From an archaeon UBA583 (GTDB taxonomy: Archaea > Nanobdellota > Nanobdellia > Woesearchaeales > UBA583): 64,000 nucleotides of DNA. The translations under genes were made by a program, and so were the position numbers. The stretch is taken from the NCBI GenBank assembly GCA_002506365.1, contig DAXK01000048.1, positions 1 through 64,000 on the forward strand. The letters run 5' to 3'. Under the pieces are notes generated by a model. The model saw only the letters and a program-made list of their open reading frames with translations, was not told where the DNA came from and ran no database searches. How positions within the stretch are numbered: position 1 is the first letter of the stretch; each line of letters begins with the position of its first letter. Positions 9,214 to 17,471 of this stretch are shown here, piece by piece.

Positions 9214-9413
9214 TATTTATTTTTTTAACTTTTTCTTTATTATTTTTTAAATTAATTATTTTTTCTTTATTTTTCATCTATTTCCAAATTTTAAACCAGA
9301 TTCTCAAATATAATTTAATTATAGTTATATTTGATAATTAAAATATATTTATTTTTAACCATTTAACATTGTTTTTTCAAAACCTTTATATAGAAATAAT
9401 CATTACCTTTACT

Positions 9414-9590
9414 ATGGCAAAAAAACCAGGTGTATCCTTACCATCCGGACAAGGTGGTTTAATCGGTGGTGTTTCAACTTCTTTAAAGACAAAGTTCGAG
9501 TTTAGTCCTAAACTTGTAGTATACGCAGCATTATTTACTGTATTTTTAGTAGGTATGTTACATTACATGAAGAGAAACGGGTTATTATAA
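9414..9590 (+). CDS. secG: preprotein translocase subunit Sec61-beta (SecG-type)
   Basis: 58 aa: MAKKPGVSLPSGQGGLIGG, then a tail-anchor helix at residues 34-50. A small Gly/Pro-rich cytosolic head and one C-terminal membrane segment are typical of archaeal Sec61-beta, the accessory subunit of the SecYE channel. TTTATATA at 9385-9392 is centred about 26 nt before this ATG, so the start is here and not at codons further upstream. Only 2 nt separate it from the NAC gene, so translocation and nascent-chain binding are probably co-expressed. Confidence 0.93.
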   Translation: MAKKPGVSLPSGQGGLIGGVSTSLKTKFEFSPKLVVYAALFTVFLVGMLHYMKRNGLL

Positions 9591-9592
9591 AA

Positions 9593-9937
9593 ATGATTCC
9601 AGGAGTAAACCCAAGACAAATGCAACAAATGATGAAACAAATGGGTATGTCCCAAGATTCAGTTGCTGCAGTAAAAGTTACAATTGAAACCTTAACTGGT
9701 GAAACATTAGTTTTCAAAAATCCAGATGTTCAAAGAATTAAAATGAAAGGTCAAGAAACTTTTCAATTATCAGGTAAATACGAATCAGTATTACCAAAAG
9801 CAAAAATCTCAATTTCAGCTGATGATATTGAAATGGTTGCTGAATCTGCAAAAGTATCCAAAGATAAAGCTGAGGAAACTTTAAAGCAAGTTGATGGAGA
9901 CATCGCGCAAGCAATTGTGAACTTAACGGAGTTATAA
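9593..9937 (+). CDS. nac: nascent polypeptide-associated complex protein (archaeal NAC)
   Basis: 114 aa. N-terminal PGVNPRQMQQMMKQMGM leader, then a NAC beta-barrel (about 22-70: VKVTIETLTGETLVFKNPDVQRI...TFQLSG) and a C-terminal UBA domain (about 75-114: VAESAKVSKDKAEETLKQVDGDIAQAI). The archaeal protein forms a homodimer at the ribosome exit tunnel and shields nascent chains. It sits in one transcription unit with Sec61-beta upstream and an unknown helical protein 10 nt downstream. Confidence 0.95.
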   Translation: MIPGVNPRQMQQMMKQMGMSQDSVAAVKVTIETLTGETLVFKNPDVQRIKMKGQETFQLSGKYESVLPKAKISISADDIEMVAESAKVSKDKAEETLKQVDGDIAQAIVNLTEL

Positions 9938-9947
9938 ATAATAAAAC

Positions 9948-10397
9948 ATGGACGATACAATGGAGCAATTAGGACAAGTTAGAAGACATTTAAGTAGTAT
10001 CGAACATATGATTTTCGTATCTTGTAAATTCACAAGAACAACTGAAATGTTACGAAAAGTAATGGAAACATTAGTTACTGGTTATGAACATTTTTTCGCA
10101 TTAGCATATACAACATATGTTGGAGATGAAGATTTATCAAATGCTTCAGTTCATCACAAAATTCAAATCTTAACTGACACTTTAGCTCAAAGAGGAATTG
10201 AAATTGATTTATCAGATTATTTTTTATTAAAAAAATTATTATTATCTGAATACGATTCAATTGGTGAATACAGAAAAAATTTATGTATGGTTTCATATAT
10301 TGATGGTGAAGAATACGTAATTAATACAGTAAAAATTCACGAATTTTATGCTAAATTAAAAGAAGCTTGTGCTAGTTTAAACGCAGTTACAGTTTAA
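9948..10397 (+). CDS. conserved helical protein, possibly HEPN-like
   Basis: 149 aa, all-helical, start 10 nt after the NAC stop. An N-terminal helix pair (SSIEHMIFVSCKFTRTTEMLRKVMETLVTGY, given here only as the span of about residues 16-47) and a later ISLSDYF-like region (about 82-100) suggest a four-helix bundle. The pattern recalls HEPN domains, but the diagnostic RxxxxH motif is not visible, so I do not assign it. Its place beside Sec61-beta and NAC suggests a translation- or secretion-linked role. Confidence 0.7.
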   Translation: MDDTMEQLGQVRRHLSSIEHMIFVSCKFTRTTEMLRKVMETLVTGYEHFFALAYTTYVGDEDLSNASVHHKIQILTDTLAQRGIEIDLSDYFLLKKLLLSEYDSIGEYRKNLCMVSYIDGEEYVINTVKIHEFYAKLKEACASLNAVTV

Positions 10398-10570
10398 TTT
10401 TTTAAAATATTTTTAATTATTTTTTATATTATATTTGTCAAATTAATTTTATTATTTCAAATTAAACTAATTTCTTTTTATTCATTTTTTCAATTTAATT
10501 CTTAAACTTAAGTTATTCCATTTCAAAGTAGTGATAATAAGTTAAATACCCTATTTACTCGATTAATTTT

Positions 10571-11356
10571 ATGACAGGAAAAGTTATCGTAGTATCTTCC
10601 GGAAAAGGTGGAGTTGGTAAAACTACAACATCAGTAAATTTATCATCTGCTCTAGCAAAACACGGAAAATCAGTTATTTTAGTTGATGGAAATTTAACTA
10701 CTCCAAATGTTGGATTACATTTAGGATTTACAAAATTCCCAATTACTTTAAATGATGTATTAAAAGGAGAAGCAAGTTTAGCTGATGCAATTTATATTCA
10801 CCCGTTAGGATTTAAATTACTTCCAGGAAGTTTATCTGTGAGGAGTTTTAGTGAAATTAATTCAAGAAAATTAGGAAAAATTTTCAAAGATTTAAGAGAA
10901 ATGTGTGATTATGTAATTGTAGATTCCGCAGCAGGTTTAGGAAATGAATCAATTTCTGTTCTAAAGAATGCTGATGAAGTATTATTAGTTACAAACCCTG
11001 AATTACCAGCTGTAACTGATGCTTTTAAGATTGTAACTCTTGCTAGAGAAATCGGTATCCCAGTTAAAGGAACTGTATTAAATAAAGTTAGAAAAGATAA
11101 TTTTGATTTAGGATTAAGAGCAATTGAATCTTTATTAGAAACTCCGATTACTTCAGTAATTATGGAAGATAAAAATATGAGAGAAGCAGTTTATAGAAAA
11201 AGGCCAATTGTTCATATTAAACCAAAATCTTCAACAGCTCAACAATATCATCATTTAGCTAGAAGAGTTCACTCGGGTGAATATCAAAGAAAAATACAAG
11301 ATTTAGAAAAAGAAAACTCTTTTTTAAAATCAATTTTAAGGGGACTTGGATTTTAA
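10571..11356 (+). CDS. minD: MinD/ParA-like ATPase
   Basis: 261 aa. It opens with the deviant Walker A motif SSGKGGVGKTTT (signature Lys at residue 12, P-loop Lys 17), followed by the VDGNLTTPN switch I region and CDYVIVDSAAG (switch II). The final residues (about 238-261, ending SFLKSILRGLGF) form a coiled coil plus a short amphipathic helix, like the membrane-targeting sequence of MinD. No MinE or MinC gene is adjacent; archaeal MinD proteins position surface structures. GTTAAATACC about 26 nt before ATG supports the start. The last 84 bp of the coding region and part of the 3' flank are duplicated downstream. Confidence 0.92.
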   Translation: MTGKVIVVSSGKGGVGKTTTSVNLSSALAKHGKSVILVDGNLTTPNVGLHLGFTKFPITLNDVLKGEASLADAIYIHPLGFKLLPGSLSVRSFSEINSRKLGKIFKDLREMCDYVIVDSAAGLGNESISVLKNADEVLLVTNPELPAVTDAFKIVTLAREIGIPVKGTVLNKVRKDNFDLGLRAIESLLETPITSVIMEDKNMREAVYRKRPIVHIKPKSSTAQQYHHLARRVHSGEYQRKIQDLEKENSFLKSILRGLGF

Positions 11357-11622
11357 TTCCAAATCCGATAACTTTTATTTAGAAAAATAATATTTTTCTT
11401 TTTTAATATATCTCCATTCAAACCATCTAATTTTCTTATTTTTGATACATAATACTTTATTCTGGTGAATATCAAAGAAAAATACAAGATTTAGAACTTT
11501 GGGAAATTCTTTAATTTCACAACGGCTTAGAAAAATTTTATTTTTCTTGAAAAGAAAACTCTTTTTTAAAATCAATTTTAATAGGACTTGGATTTTAATT
11601 CTAAATCCGATAACTTTTATTT
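11273..11622 (+). repeat. duplicated 3' end of minD (108-bp direct repeat)
   Basis: Bases 11273-11380 recur at 11461-11622 with 104 of 108 identities, once a 54-nt insertion in the second copy is removed. The repeat covers the last 27 codons, the stop codon and 24 bases of 3' flank. An 80-nt AT-rich spacer (11381-11460) opening with an AGAAAAAT...ATTTTTCT hairpin separates the copies. The second copy has one Arg-to-Ile change and is the likely displaced original end. It is not translated. Confidence 0.9.
11497..11550 (+). mobile_element. 54-bp two-hairpin insertion element
   Basis: The displaced minD end is interrupted exactly here: the flanks TTAGAA and AAAGAAAACTC are contiguous in the intact copy. 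The insert holds hairpin 1 (GAAATTCTTTAATTTC), a CGGCTTAGAAA linker and hairpin 2 (AGAAAAAT/ATTTTTCT), ending CTTGA. A close relative lies at 20591-20639. No target-site duplication is visible. It has no coding capacity, so if mobile it would need help from another element. Confidence 0.6.
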
Positions 11623-11660
11623 TATAATTAATTATTATCTTAAAAATTAACCTAATTTAA

Positions 11661-12257
11661 TTAAATATTTTCAGTTGGAGTAAATTCCATTTCAATTCTT
11701 ACAATCTTTAATCCATGCGATTTATTATTAATATACTTTAAATATTTCATAACTTCAATTGGATCATAAAAAATTGATAAACTATTATAACTAGGTTCTA
11801 AATAAAAAATTTCTTCTTCCTTTGTAGTATAAGTTAACATACCTCCCATATTTTCTGAAAAATCATCAGATAAATCATAAACTAATGACACTGACTCATT
11901 TCTTGGAGTTTCATCATTTAAAATTATAAAATCTTTATGTGAATAAACATTTACCTCAAATTTAGATAATAATAAATCAAACTCTGTAATATCTTCAACA
12001 AATTCTAAAAATTCTTTTGACTTAAAATATTCAATTAATTTTATTAATTCTAATTTATATATATTTTTCAAATCCAACATTTTTTTTCTTTGAAATAGGG
12101 GTTCATAAATTTCAATTAAATTTTCTTCATCAATACTTTTTCTAAACTCCTTAAACTCTTCAGTTAAAAATTCATTTAATTGAATAAAACCATTCTCTGT
12201 AAAAAACCCTTCCATTTCAGATAAAATTTTTTTATTTGTATATACATCATTAATCAT
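11661..12257 (-). CDS. 2OG-Fe(II) oxygenase-like protein lacking the metal ligands
   Basis: 198 aa. It aligns with its upstream neighbour along the double-stranded beta-helix region: VSLVYDLSDDFSENMGGML here (about 123-141) against IAFILNFSDFEEIDGGRL there. At the iron-binding position the neighbour's HDD is NDE here (114-116), and the distal His is missing, while the terminal Arg (about 187) is kept. It is therefore probably an inactive partner or regulatory subunit. The start overlaps the end of the upstream gene by 4 nt, so the two are co-translated. Confidence 0.65.
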   Translation of the reverse strand: MINDVYTNKKILSEMEGFFTENGFIQLNEFLTEEFKEFRKSIDEENLIEIYEPLFQRKKMLDLKNIYKLELIKLIEYFKSKEFLEFVEDITEFDLLLSKFEVNVYSHKDFIILNDETPRNESVSLVYDLSDDFSENMGGMLTYTTKEEEIFYLEPSYNSLSIFYDPIEVMKYLKYINNKSHGLKIVRIEMEFTPTENI

Positions 12258-12892
12258 TTTTTATATAACCATCCTGAAATAGAATTTCTTTGTTTTTCAC
12301 CCATAACTTCCTCAATTTGATGGTAAGATTTTCCAGGAGTTACTTTAAAAAAATTAAACTTATTTGGTTTTACAATAATAGATTTACAAATATTAGTAGG
12401 TTTATTATCTTTAGAATTAAATAATTCTAACCTTCCACCATCAATTTCTTCAAAATCTGAAAAATTTAAAATAAATGCAATTGCTCTATTTTGAACATCA
12501 TCATCATGACATAACAAATAATCCCCATTTTCAAGCCTTAAAGAGTGTAAATCAAGTTTTTCTGAATCAAACTTCATAGAACACAAAGTTTCCATAAAAG
12601 TTCTAAATTCCTTTGATTTTAAAAAATCTCTAAATTCTAAAATAACTTTATTTTTAGAATTTTTATAATCTATTGTCCTATAAAAATGATATAAATCATG
12701 ATCCTCAACATAAAACTCTTGACTCTCACATTCTTTTTTTAATTCATTAAATTTATCCTCACATAAAAAATTTTCAATAGATAAATGTGAAAATGGTTCA
12801 GCATTTTCAAATTCAAGCTTAAAATTATCTAAATTTGAAATTACTTTATTATTTAACCAATTATTTAACATAATAATAAAAGTATTTTTCAA
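12254..12892 (-). CDS. 2-oxoglutarate/Fe(II)-dependent oxygenase
   Basis: 212 aa. The jelly-roll core carries CHDDD (ligands His129, Asp131), NFSDFEEIDGGRLELF, IIVKPNKFNFFKVTPGKSYHQI (ligand His191, within about 172-193) and RNSISGWLY (Arg202, the 2-oxoglutarate anchor). This resembles prolyl-hydroxylase-like enzymes of the Tpa1/Ofd1 type, which hydroxylate proteins, including a ribosomal protein in yeast. The substrate here is unknown. First gene of a two-gene minus-strand operon with a catalytically degenerate relative. Confidence 0.82.
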   Translation of the reverse strand: MKNTFIIMLNNWLNNKVISNLDNFKLEFENAEPFSHLSIENFLCEDKFNELKKECESQEFYVEDHDLYHFYRTIDYKNSKNKVILEFRDFLKSKEFRTFMETLCSMKFDSEKLDLHSLRLENGDYLLCHDDDVQNRAIAFILNFSDFEEIDGGRLELFNSKDNKPTNICKSIIVKPNKFNFFKVTPGKSYHQIEEVMGEKQRNSISGWLYKK

Positions 12893-12951
12893 GTTATAAA
12901 CTTGACTAAAAAACCTATGATAAATAGTTCACAACTATCTAATTGGAGCAA

Positions 12952-12966
12952 ACCTTTTTAAAAGGT
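12952..12966. promoter_or_regulatory. palindrome over the TATA box of the wHTH gene
   Basis: ACCTTTTTAAAAGGT has perfect 7-bp arms around one central T. Its centre is about 26 nt before the ATG at 12985, exactly where the TATA box must be. A dyad overlapping the TATA box of a gene for a DNA-binding protein suggests an autorepression site (inference). Confidence 0.5.
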
Positions 12967-12984
12967 CGTGAAGTTTTTATCACT

Positions 12985-13341
12985 ATGGGTAAACTAGATT
13001 TTAGATGTAAAAGAGTAACTTTGCAAGACTTAGTGCAATGTAACTATAATTTGAACGATTCTGAATATTTAATTTTTTCTCAAATGATGAAAAGCTCAGG
13101 TGGATTATCAGTTAAAGAAATTGTAGATAAAGTTCAAAAAGATAGAACAACAGTTCAAAAAATTCTTTCAAAATTATTAAAAATGGGTCTTTTAATGAAA
13201 AGACAAGTAAACTTAGACAGAGGGTTTATGTTTGTATATTTTTCTAAAAATAAAGGAGAAATTATTGAAGACATTGATAAAAATGTTAAAGAATATTTCG
13301 AATTAATTAAAAAAAGTTTAGATGAATGGAAACAAAATTAA
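12985..13341 (+). CDS. winged-helix transcriptional regulator (TrmB/MarR-like)
   Basis: About 118 aa from MGKLDFRCKR. A wHTH spans residues 30-95: NLNDSEYLIF, then LSVKEIVDKVQKDRTTVQKILSKLLKMGLL as helix-turn-helix (about 42-72) and MFVYF as wing. A C-terminal helix (KEYFELIKKSLDEWKQ) likely dimerises. I start at the ATG at 12985, not the upstream TTG, because the palindromic TATA-like sequence is 26 nt before it. It is divergent from the 2OG-oxygenase operon, which it may regulate. Confidence 0.75.
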   Translation: MGKLDFRCKRVTLQDLVQCNYNLNDSEYLIFSQMMKSSGGLSVKEIVDKVQKDRTTVQKILSKLLKMGLLMKRQVNLDRGFMFVYFSKNKGEIIEDIDKNVKEYFELIKKSLDEWKQN

Positions 13342-13434
13342 TTATTTTTTAATTAATTATTTTTAAACAAAATAACCTAAAAATACATATTATAATTCTA
13401 ATAACATAAAGTAAAATAAAAACACAACCTTAAT

Positions 13435-13560
13435 TTAAGGATTTCTACGTGCTGTAAAATATTGTTCAAGATTATACAAACCTTGTTTAATTTTAATCCC
13501 AAAATATATTCCACCAAAAAATATTACACTAATTGCTAAATATTCTGTATTGATTGTCAT
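13435..13560 (-). CDS. 41-aa single-span membrane protein
   Basis: A small ORF that encodes MTINTEYLAISVIFFGGIYF followed by GIKIKQGLYNLEQYFTARRNP. Residues 8-24 form one membrane helix and the C-terminus is basic. CATTTATAAATG at 13581-13592 is centred about 26 nt before the ATG on this strand, matching the leaderless promoter geometry of the neighbouring genes, which is the main support. Function unknown. The rest of the 13342-13700 gap holds only promoters. Confidence 0.6.
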   Translation of the reverse strand: MTINTEYLAISVIFFGGIYFGIKIKQGLYNLEQYFTARRNP

Positions 13561-13700
13561 AGTAAGTAGTAACAATTTAACATTTATAAATGTTTTGAAT
13601 TGTAACAACTACTTAGGCACAACACATAATTTATTGGGAATTTACTATTTCAAGCAAAATAAAACAAATATATATAAACAAAAATTCATAGAATCCTATT

Positions 13701-14399
13701 ATGCATTTTATTAAAGATTTATTTCAAGAAAACGAGACTGAACATCTTCACAACAAGTTCATTAGATACAGTAGAGGAGAGTTTGTAGGACCATTATTAA
13801 AACTTAAATTTGCAAAAGCAAATGTTAAAGTATACGCATCATTTCATTATACTGATGAATTATTAAATTTATTTGCTGAAAAATTAGGTGATAAACAAGT
13901 TAGAGCAAAAGGAACTGTTCTATGGAATAAGGATTTAGCTCCAGAATTTGAAGAATTAGGAATTAAATTTGGAAAAGTTTCAAAAGCTAGAGGAATTTTT
14001 AAATATACAATTGATAATGATGTTGTATTAAAAGATTTCGTTAAATTAATGAACAAATATCATGTTTTACTAAATATTAAAGAAGAAGGATTAACTTACT
14101 CAACTAAAAAAGCTTTACCAAAACCAAATAAAGAATTTGGAGCTGACTTTTGTAAATTAACTCTACCTACTGAAATGAAAGATTTAATTATTGATGAATT
14201 TGCTTTTGATTTAGAAAATAGAGATAAAGTAAAACAAATTGAAATCTCTCACAATATTAAAATTACTGACATTGTATTACCTGAGGGAGAAACTGATTTT
14301 GAAATTGCTAGAAGACAAGCAAAAAGAGTTGGAAACATTGAAAGAGTTTTAAATGTTGATGGTGAAGAAAATCTTTCACAAAAAGAATTAAACGTTTAA
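13701..14399 (+). CDS. conserved archaeal protein of unknown function
   Basis: 232 aa, soluble, no Cys cluster and no membrane segment. It begins MHFIKDLFQENETEHLHNKF and contains mixed alpha/beta segments such as VKVYASFHYTDELLNLFA and IEISHNIKITDIVLPEG. I do not recognise the family. TATATATAAA at 13669-13678 is 28 nt before the ATG, so the start is well supported and expression is probably strong. Acidic C-terminus. Confidence 0.75.
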   Translation: MHFIKDLFQENETEHLHNKFIRYSRGEFVGPLLKLKFAKANVKVYASFHYTDELLNLFAEKLGDKQVRAKGTVLWNKDLAPEFEELGIKFGKVSKARGIFKYTIDNDVVLKDFVKLMNKYHVLLNIKEEGLTYSTKKALPKPNKEFGADFCKLTLPTEMKDLIIDEFAFDLENRDKVKQIEISHNIKITDIVLPEGETDFEIARRQAKRVGNIERVLNVDGEENLSQKELNV

Positions 14400-14432
14400 T
14401 TTAATAATTATTAAATTAAATCATACTTTATT

Positions 14433-14798
14433 TTATTTAACTTTAATTTCACGAACTATAATTTCTAATTTATTATTATAATATGTAATTTTTCCTAAAA
14501 CTTTATACTTAAAATTTAACTCTAATTTTTTATCAGTTTCAAATAATATCAATTTTATACAATCCTTTTCCATAAAAATTAAATCAGAACAAAAATCAAC
14601 AAATAAATTATTATTATATAAATTTTGAGACTTTACAAAACCTTCAACTTTTACAAAATTATTTATTTGTGATAATTTAATTGTTGAAATCTCTTGTGGA
14701 ATTATATTGTGATTTTTTTCAAAATATATTATTAAAGAAAAAGTAACTAAAAATAAAATAATACTTAATTTAAATTTATTTTTATCTAAGTGATTCAC
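14433..14798 (-). CDS. membrane-anchored OB-fold protein
   Basis: 121 aa. One N-terminal membrane helix (about 8-26) is followed by a five-strand pattern typical of an OB-fold: NNFVKVEGFVKSQN, LFVDFCSD, CIKLILFE, YKVLGKITYYNNKLEIIVREI. Similar OB domains accompany extracytoplasmic nucleases. It is divergent from the phospholipase-D-like gene with only 33 nt between start codons, so the two promoters overlap and are probably co-regulated. Confidence 0.6.
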   Translation of the reverse strand: MNHLDKNKFKLSIILFLVTFSLIIYFEKNHNIIPQEISTIKLSQINNFVKVEGFVKSQNLYNNNLFVDFCSDLIFMEKDCIKLILFETDKKLELNFKYKVLGKITYYNNKLEIIVREIKVK

Positions 14799-14831
14799 TA
14801 AATTTAAAACTAAAACTAAACTTAAAATAAT

Positions 14832-15917
14832 ATGGTTAAAAAAGGAGAATTAAATATCTCAATTGGAACAATTTTAATGTTTTTACTAACATTAATTTTA
14901 TCATTATTTGGAGCAGAACAAACATCAGAGCAAGACACAAATAACTTAGAACAAATAGAAATAATTCAAGAAACAACAAATAAAAATTTAGAATTATATT
15001 TTTGTCCCAAAGATAATTGTAGTAAAGTTTTCTACAATACAATCGCAAAAGCAAAAAAAGAAATCAACTGCGCACTACACGAATTCGATGACTACAACAC
15101 CAGCACACTTCTAGTAGAAAAAGTAAATCAGGGAATAAAAGTAAATTTAATAATTGAAAATAAATATATTGATGAACATGGTTTAGATCCAATAAAAAAC
15201 AATTTAAATTCTTCAAATAATAAAATTAATTTCAAATCAGATACAGGTTCAAAATTAATGCATCACAAATTTTGTGTAGTTGATAATAAAATTACTTTAA
15301 CTGGATCTACAAACCCAACACCAAATGGACTATATAAAAACAACAATAATATGCTTGTAATTTATTCAGAAAATATCGCAAAAAACTACAATAAAGAATT
15401 TAATGAAAATCTTAACCAAAATAAATTTCAAAAAAAAAAATCTGACTTTGATTTTCCAAAATTAAATTTAACAACTCCAAACAATAACCAATCATATTTA
15501 ATAGATGTAGAAATGTGTCCATCTGAACAATGTCGAACAAAAACTTTAAATATTCTAAACAAAGCTCAAAAAGAAATTTTATTTGCAAACTTTGTATTAA
15601 CTCAAAATGATATTGAAAATTTATTAATTCAAAAAGCAAACTCCAACATCACAGTAAAAGGAGTATTAGAATCAAGAACAAGAAATAGTTTAGGAAGCAG
15701 AACTGAAGAATTAAATCAAACATTCCCAATCATAATTGATAAAAATAAAAACACAATGCACCACAAATTCTTTATAATAGATGAACAATATGTAATCACT
15801 GGTTCAATGAATCCAAGTAAATCTGGGACAAATGGAAATGACGAAAATTTAATCATAATTGAAAACAAAGCAATGGCTTTAGACTTTAAGGAAGAATTTC
15901 AAAATTTAATTCAATAA
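14832..15917 (+). CDS. secreted or membrane-anchored phospholipase D family protein (Nuc-like)
   Basis: 361 aa. A signal anchor at about residues 10-24 is followed by two PLD domains, each with a complete HKD motif: HHKFCVVDNK...GSTNP and HHKFFIIDEQ...GSMNP. Each half also has a CPxxxC motif (CPKDNC, CPSEQC) that could form a disulfide outside the cell. Family members include DNA/RNA endonucleases such as Nuc and phospholipases. With an OB-fold gene next door, extracellular nucleic acid is a reasonable guess for the substrate. Confidence 0.85.
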   Translation: MVKKGELNISIGTILMFLLTLILSLFGAEQTSEQDTNNLEQIEIIQETTNKNLELYFCPKDNCSKVFYNTIAKAKKEINCALHEFDDYNTSTLLVEKVNQGIKVNLIIENKYIDEHGLDPIKNNLNSSNNKINFKSDTGSKLMHHKFCVVDNKITLTGSTNPTPNGLYKNNNNMLVIYSENIAKNYNKEFNENLNQNKFQKKKSDFDFPKLNLTTPNNNQSYLIDVEMCPSEQCRTKTLNILNKAQKEILFANFVLTQNDIENLLIQKANSNITVKGVLESRTRNSLGSRTEELNQTFPIIIDKNKNTMHHKFFIIDEQYVITGSMNPSKSGTNGNDENLIIIENKAMALDFKEEFQNLIQ

Positions 15918-15952
15918 GTTTTATTTATAAATCAATAATTATTTCTAATAAT

Positions 15953-16297
15953 ATGGATAAAGCTTTACTAAAAGAAAAAAAGAAAGAAGCAAACGGATTA
16001 AAACCAATGTTTCAACTAGGAAAAGCGGGAATTACGGAGCAATTTATTGATTTAGTGGACAAATACTTAAAAGTTCACGAAATCGTTAAAATTAAAGTTC
16101 TAATCGCAACTTCCACTGGAGATATTAAGTTCTACGCTGACGAAATCGCTAAAGAAACAAAATCAACTGTTTTAGAAATGAAAGGATACACTTTTACTGT
16201 ATTTCGAAAAATCACAAAACAAGATAAAAAAGATGCTTACTGGGCTAAGCAAGATAAAAAAGAAGACAATAACGAAAATAATTTTCAAGAAGATTAA
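15953..16297 (+). CDS. yhbY: YhbY/CRM-domain RNA-binding protein
   Basis: 114 aa. The CRM domain is clear: KKEANGLKPMFQLGKAGIT (GxxG loop), FIDLVDKYLKVHEIVKIKVL, and MKGYTFTVFRK at its end. Bacterial YhbY associates with pre-50S ribosomal particles; archaeal single-domain versions probably also act in ribosome assembly. An acidic Lys/Asp/Glu/Asn tail of about 20 residues extends past the domain. A short GAAGATTAATTCTTC hairpin overlaps the stop. Confidence 0.92.
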   Translation: MDKALLKEKKKEANGLKPMFQLGKAGITEQFIDLVDKYLKVHEIVKIKVLIATSTGDIKFYADEIAKETKSTVLEMKGYTFTVFRKITKQDKKDAYWAKQDKKEDNNENNFQED

Positions 16298-16392
16298 TTC
16301 TTCAAATTATTTTTATAAAAATTAATTAATTCTAACTAGAAATTTAATAAAACTAATAATATTATTAGTTTTAATTTTAAAAATTTGAATAA

Positions 16393-16557
16393 TTATTCAA
16401 AAAAAGAATTCCAAATCATAATTATTCCAACAACAATTAATAAAATTGGCCAATATTTTGAAAATCCAAAATTTAAAACATTTAAACTATTCAATAATTC
16501 CAAAATACCAACAGTAATCAATAATACTGGGAACTTTCTTATTTTTTTAAGTGTCAT
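16393..16557 (-). CDS. 54-aa LiaI-like small membrane protein
   Basis: A short ORF starting 2 nt after the stop of the LiaF-like gene. It encodes MTLKKIRKFPVLLITVGILE, a short loop, then YWPILLIVVGIIMIW: two membrane helices. The second helix repeats the WPxxLI..G pattern seen in both upstream genes (FWPVGLILAG, IWPVLLIGLG), which identifies a shared LiaI/LiaF-type transmembrane unit. Position, pattern and codon use make a real third operon gene likely. The opposite-strand reading of this interval is a shadow. Confidence 0.75.
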   Translation of the reverse strand: MTLKKIRKFPVLLITVGILELLNSLNVLNFGFSKYWPILLIVVGIIMIWNSFFE

Positions 16558-16559
16558 TT

Positions 16560-17462
16560 TTAATAAAATTTAGTATGAATTTCTGATGCTCCAGCATCAA
16601 CTTTAATATATATATATTCTTTATCATATTTAAAGTTATCAGTTACATAAGATTTTCCAACCTTTGAAAATCCATTAAATTCAGTTGAACTAAGTCCACC
16701 ATCATACTCAATCATAACTTGATAATTTTCAGGAAATAATAACTCTAATGAACTAGCACCCAAATCAAAATCCGCTTTAGTTGGATACTTTGCAAAAACA
16801 ACTTTAGTTTCACTCGCTCCAAAATCCAAATCCAAATCTTTAATCATAAGCTCAGATAAATCTAAAGTAGTCTCACTCGCCCCAAAATCCAAATTTAAAT
16901 TAATTGGAACTGTAGGATTCAAAAATAACTCCCAATCTTCACCTTGCTTTTCAATATTAAATAATTCTCCTAAACTATTAAATTCAAAATCATTACTTCT
17001 ATCAATATCAACATAAGCCATATTTTCATCTAAATTAACTACTGTTCCTACCTCATTATCTAAATAAAACGAAGTAACATCTAAATTATATAACTCATAA
17101 TTAAAACCACTATAAACATTCAAACTTCCACCACCAAAATCAACATTATAAAATATTTCTTTAGTAGAATTATCAATTAATTCTTTTTGATTAATAGTTA
17201 CAGCATCACTCAAACTACTATCTTCAAACACATAAACATTTGAAATTAAAGCTAGAATAATTGTAAAAACTACAATCATTGATGATACAGCTTTTTTTCT
17301 TAACATTAATAACACTCCAGCCAAAATCAAACCAACTGGCCAAAATACATCTATAACTTTCCAAAAACTTAATTGTAAAATATCAAAATTAATCATTAAA
17401 ATTAAAATTCCAAAAAACAAAAAAAAACTCCCAAAAACAAATCTTGTAGTATTTTTTATCAT
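16560..17462 (-). CDS. LiaF-like / toast-rack membrane protein
   Basis: 300 aa. Up to four N-terminal hydrophobic segments (about 5-75), including FWPVGLILAGVLLML, are followed by a beta-rich outer domain with repeated (D/L)xGAS(E/S) elements: FGASETTLDL, FGASETKVVF, LGASSLELLF and AGASEIHTKF. This matches the toast-rack/DUF4097-like domains of LiaF proteins, which sense cell-envelope stress in bacteria. The gene lies 9 nt downstream of the PspC gene. Confidence 0.82.
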   Translation of the reverse strand: MIKNTTRFVFGSFFLFFGILILMINFDILQLSFWKVIDVFWPVGLILAGVLLMLRKKAVSSMIVVFTIILALISNVYVFEDSSLSDAVTINQKELIDNSTKEIFYNVDFGGGSLNVYSGFNYELYNLDVTSFYLDNEVGTVVNLDENMAYVDIDRSNDFEFNSLGELFNIEKQGEDWELFLNPTVPINLNLDFGASETTLDLSELMIKDLDLDFGASETKVVFAKYPTKADFDLGASSLELLFPENYQVMIEYDGGLSSTEFNGFSKVGKSYVTDNFKYDKEYIYIKVDAGASEIHTKFY

Positions 17463-17471
17463 CTTAAAACT

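Noticed and set aside
9369..9413. Upstream in-frame extension of Sec61-beta
   Set aside because: It covers the TATA box, which must lie outside the transcript; homologues begin near MAKK.
11375..11575. 66-codon minus-strand frame across the duplicated minD end
   Set aside because: It is antisense to the repeat and the 54-bp insert, Lys/Phe-rich by composition only, with no promoter.
16385..16573. 62-codon plus-strand reading frame before the LiaF-like gene
   Set aside because: It begins without an ATG or promoter and lies antisense to the 54-aa LiaI-like gene, which has operon position and homology on its side.
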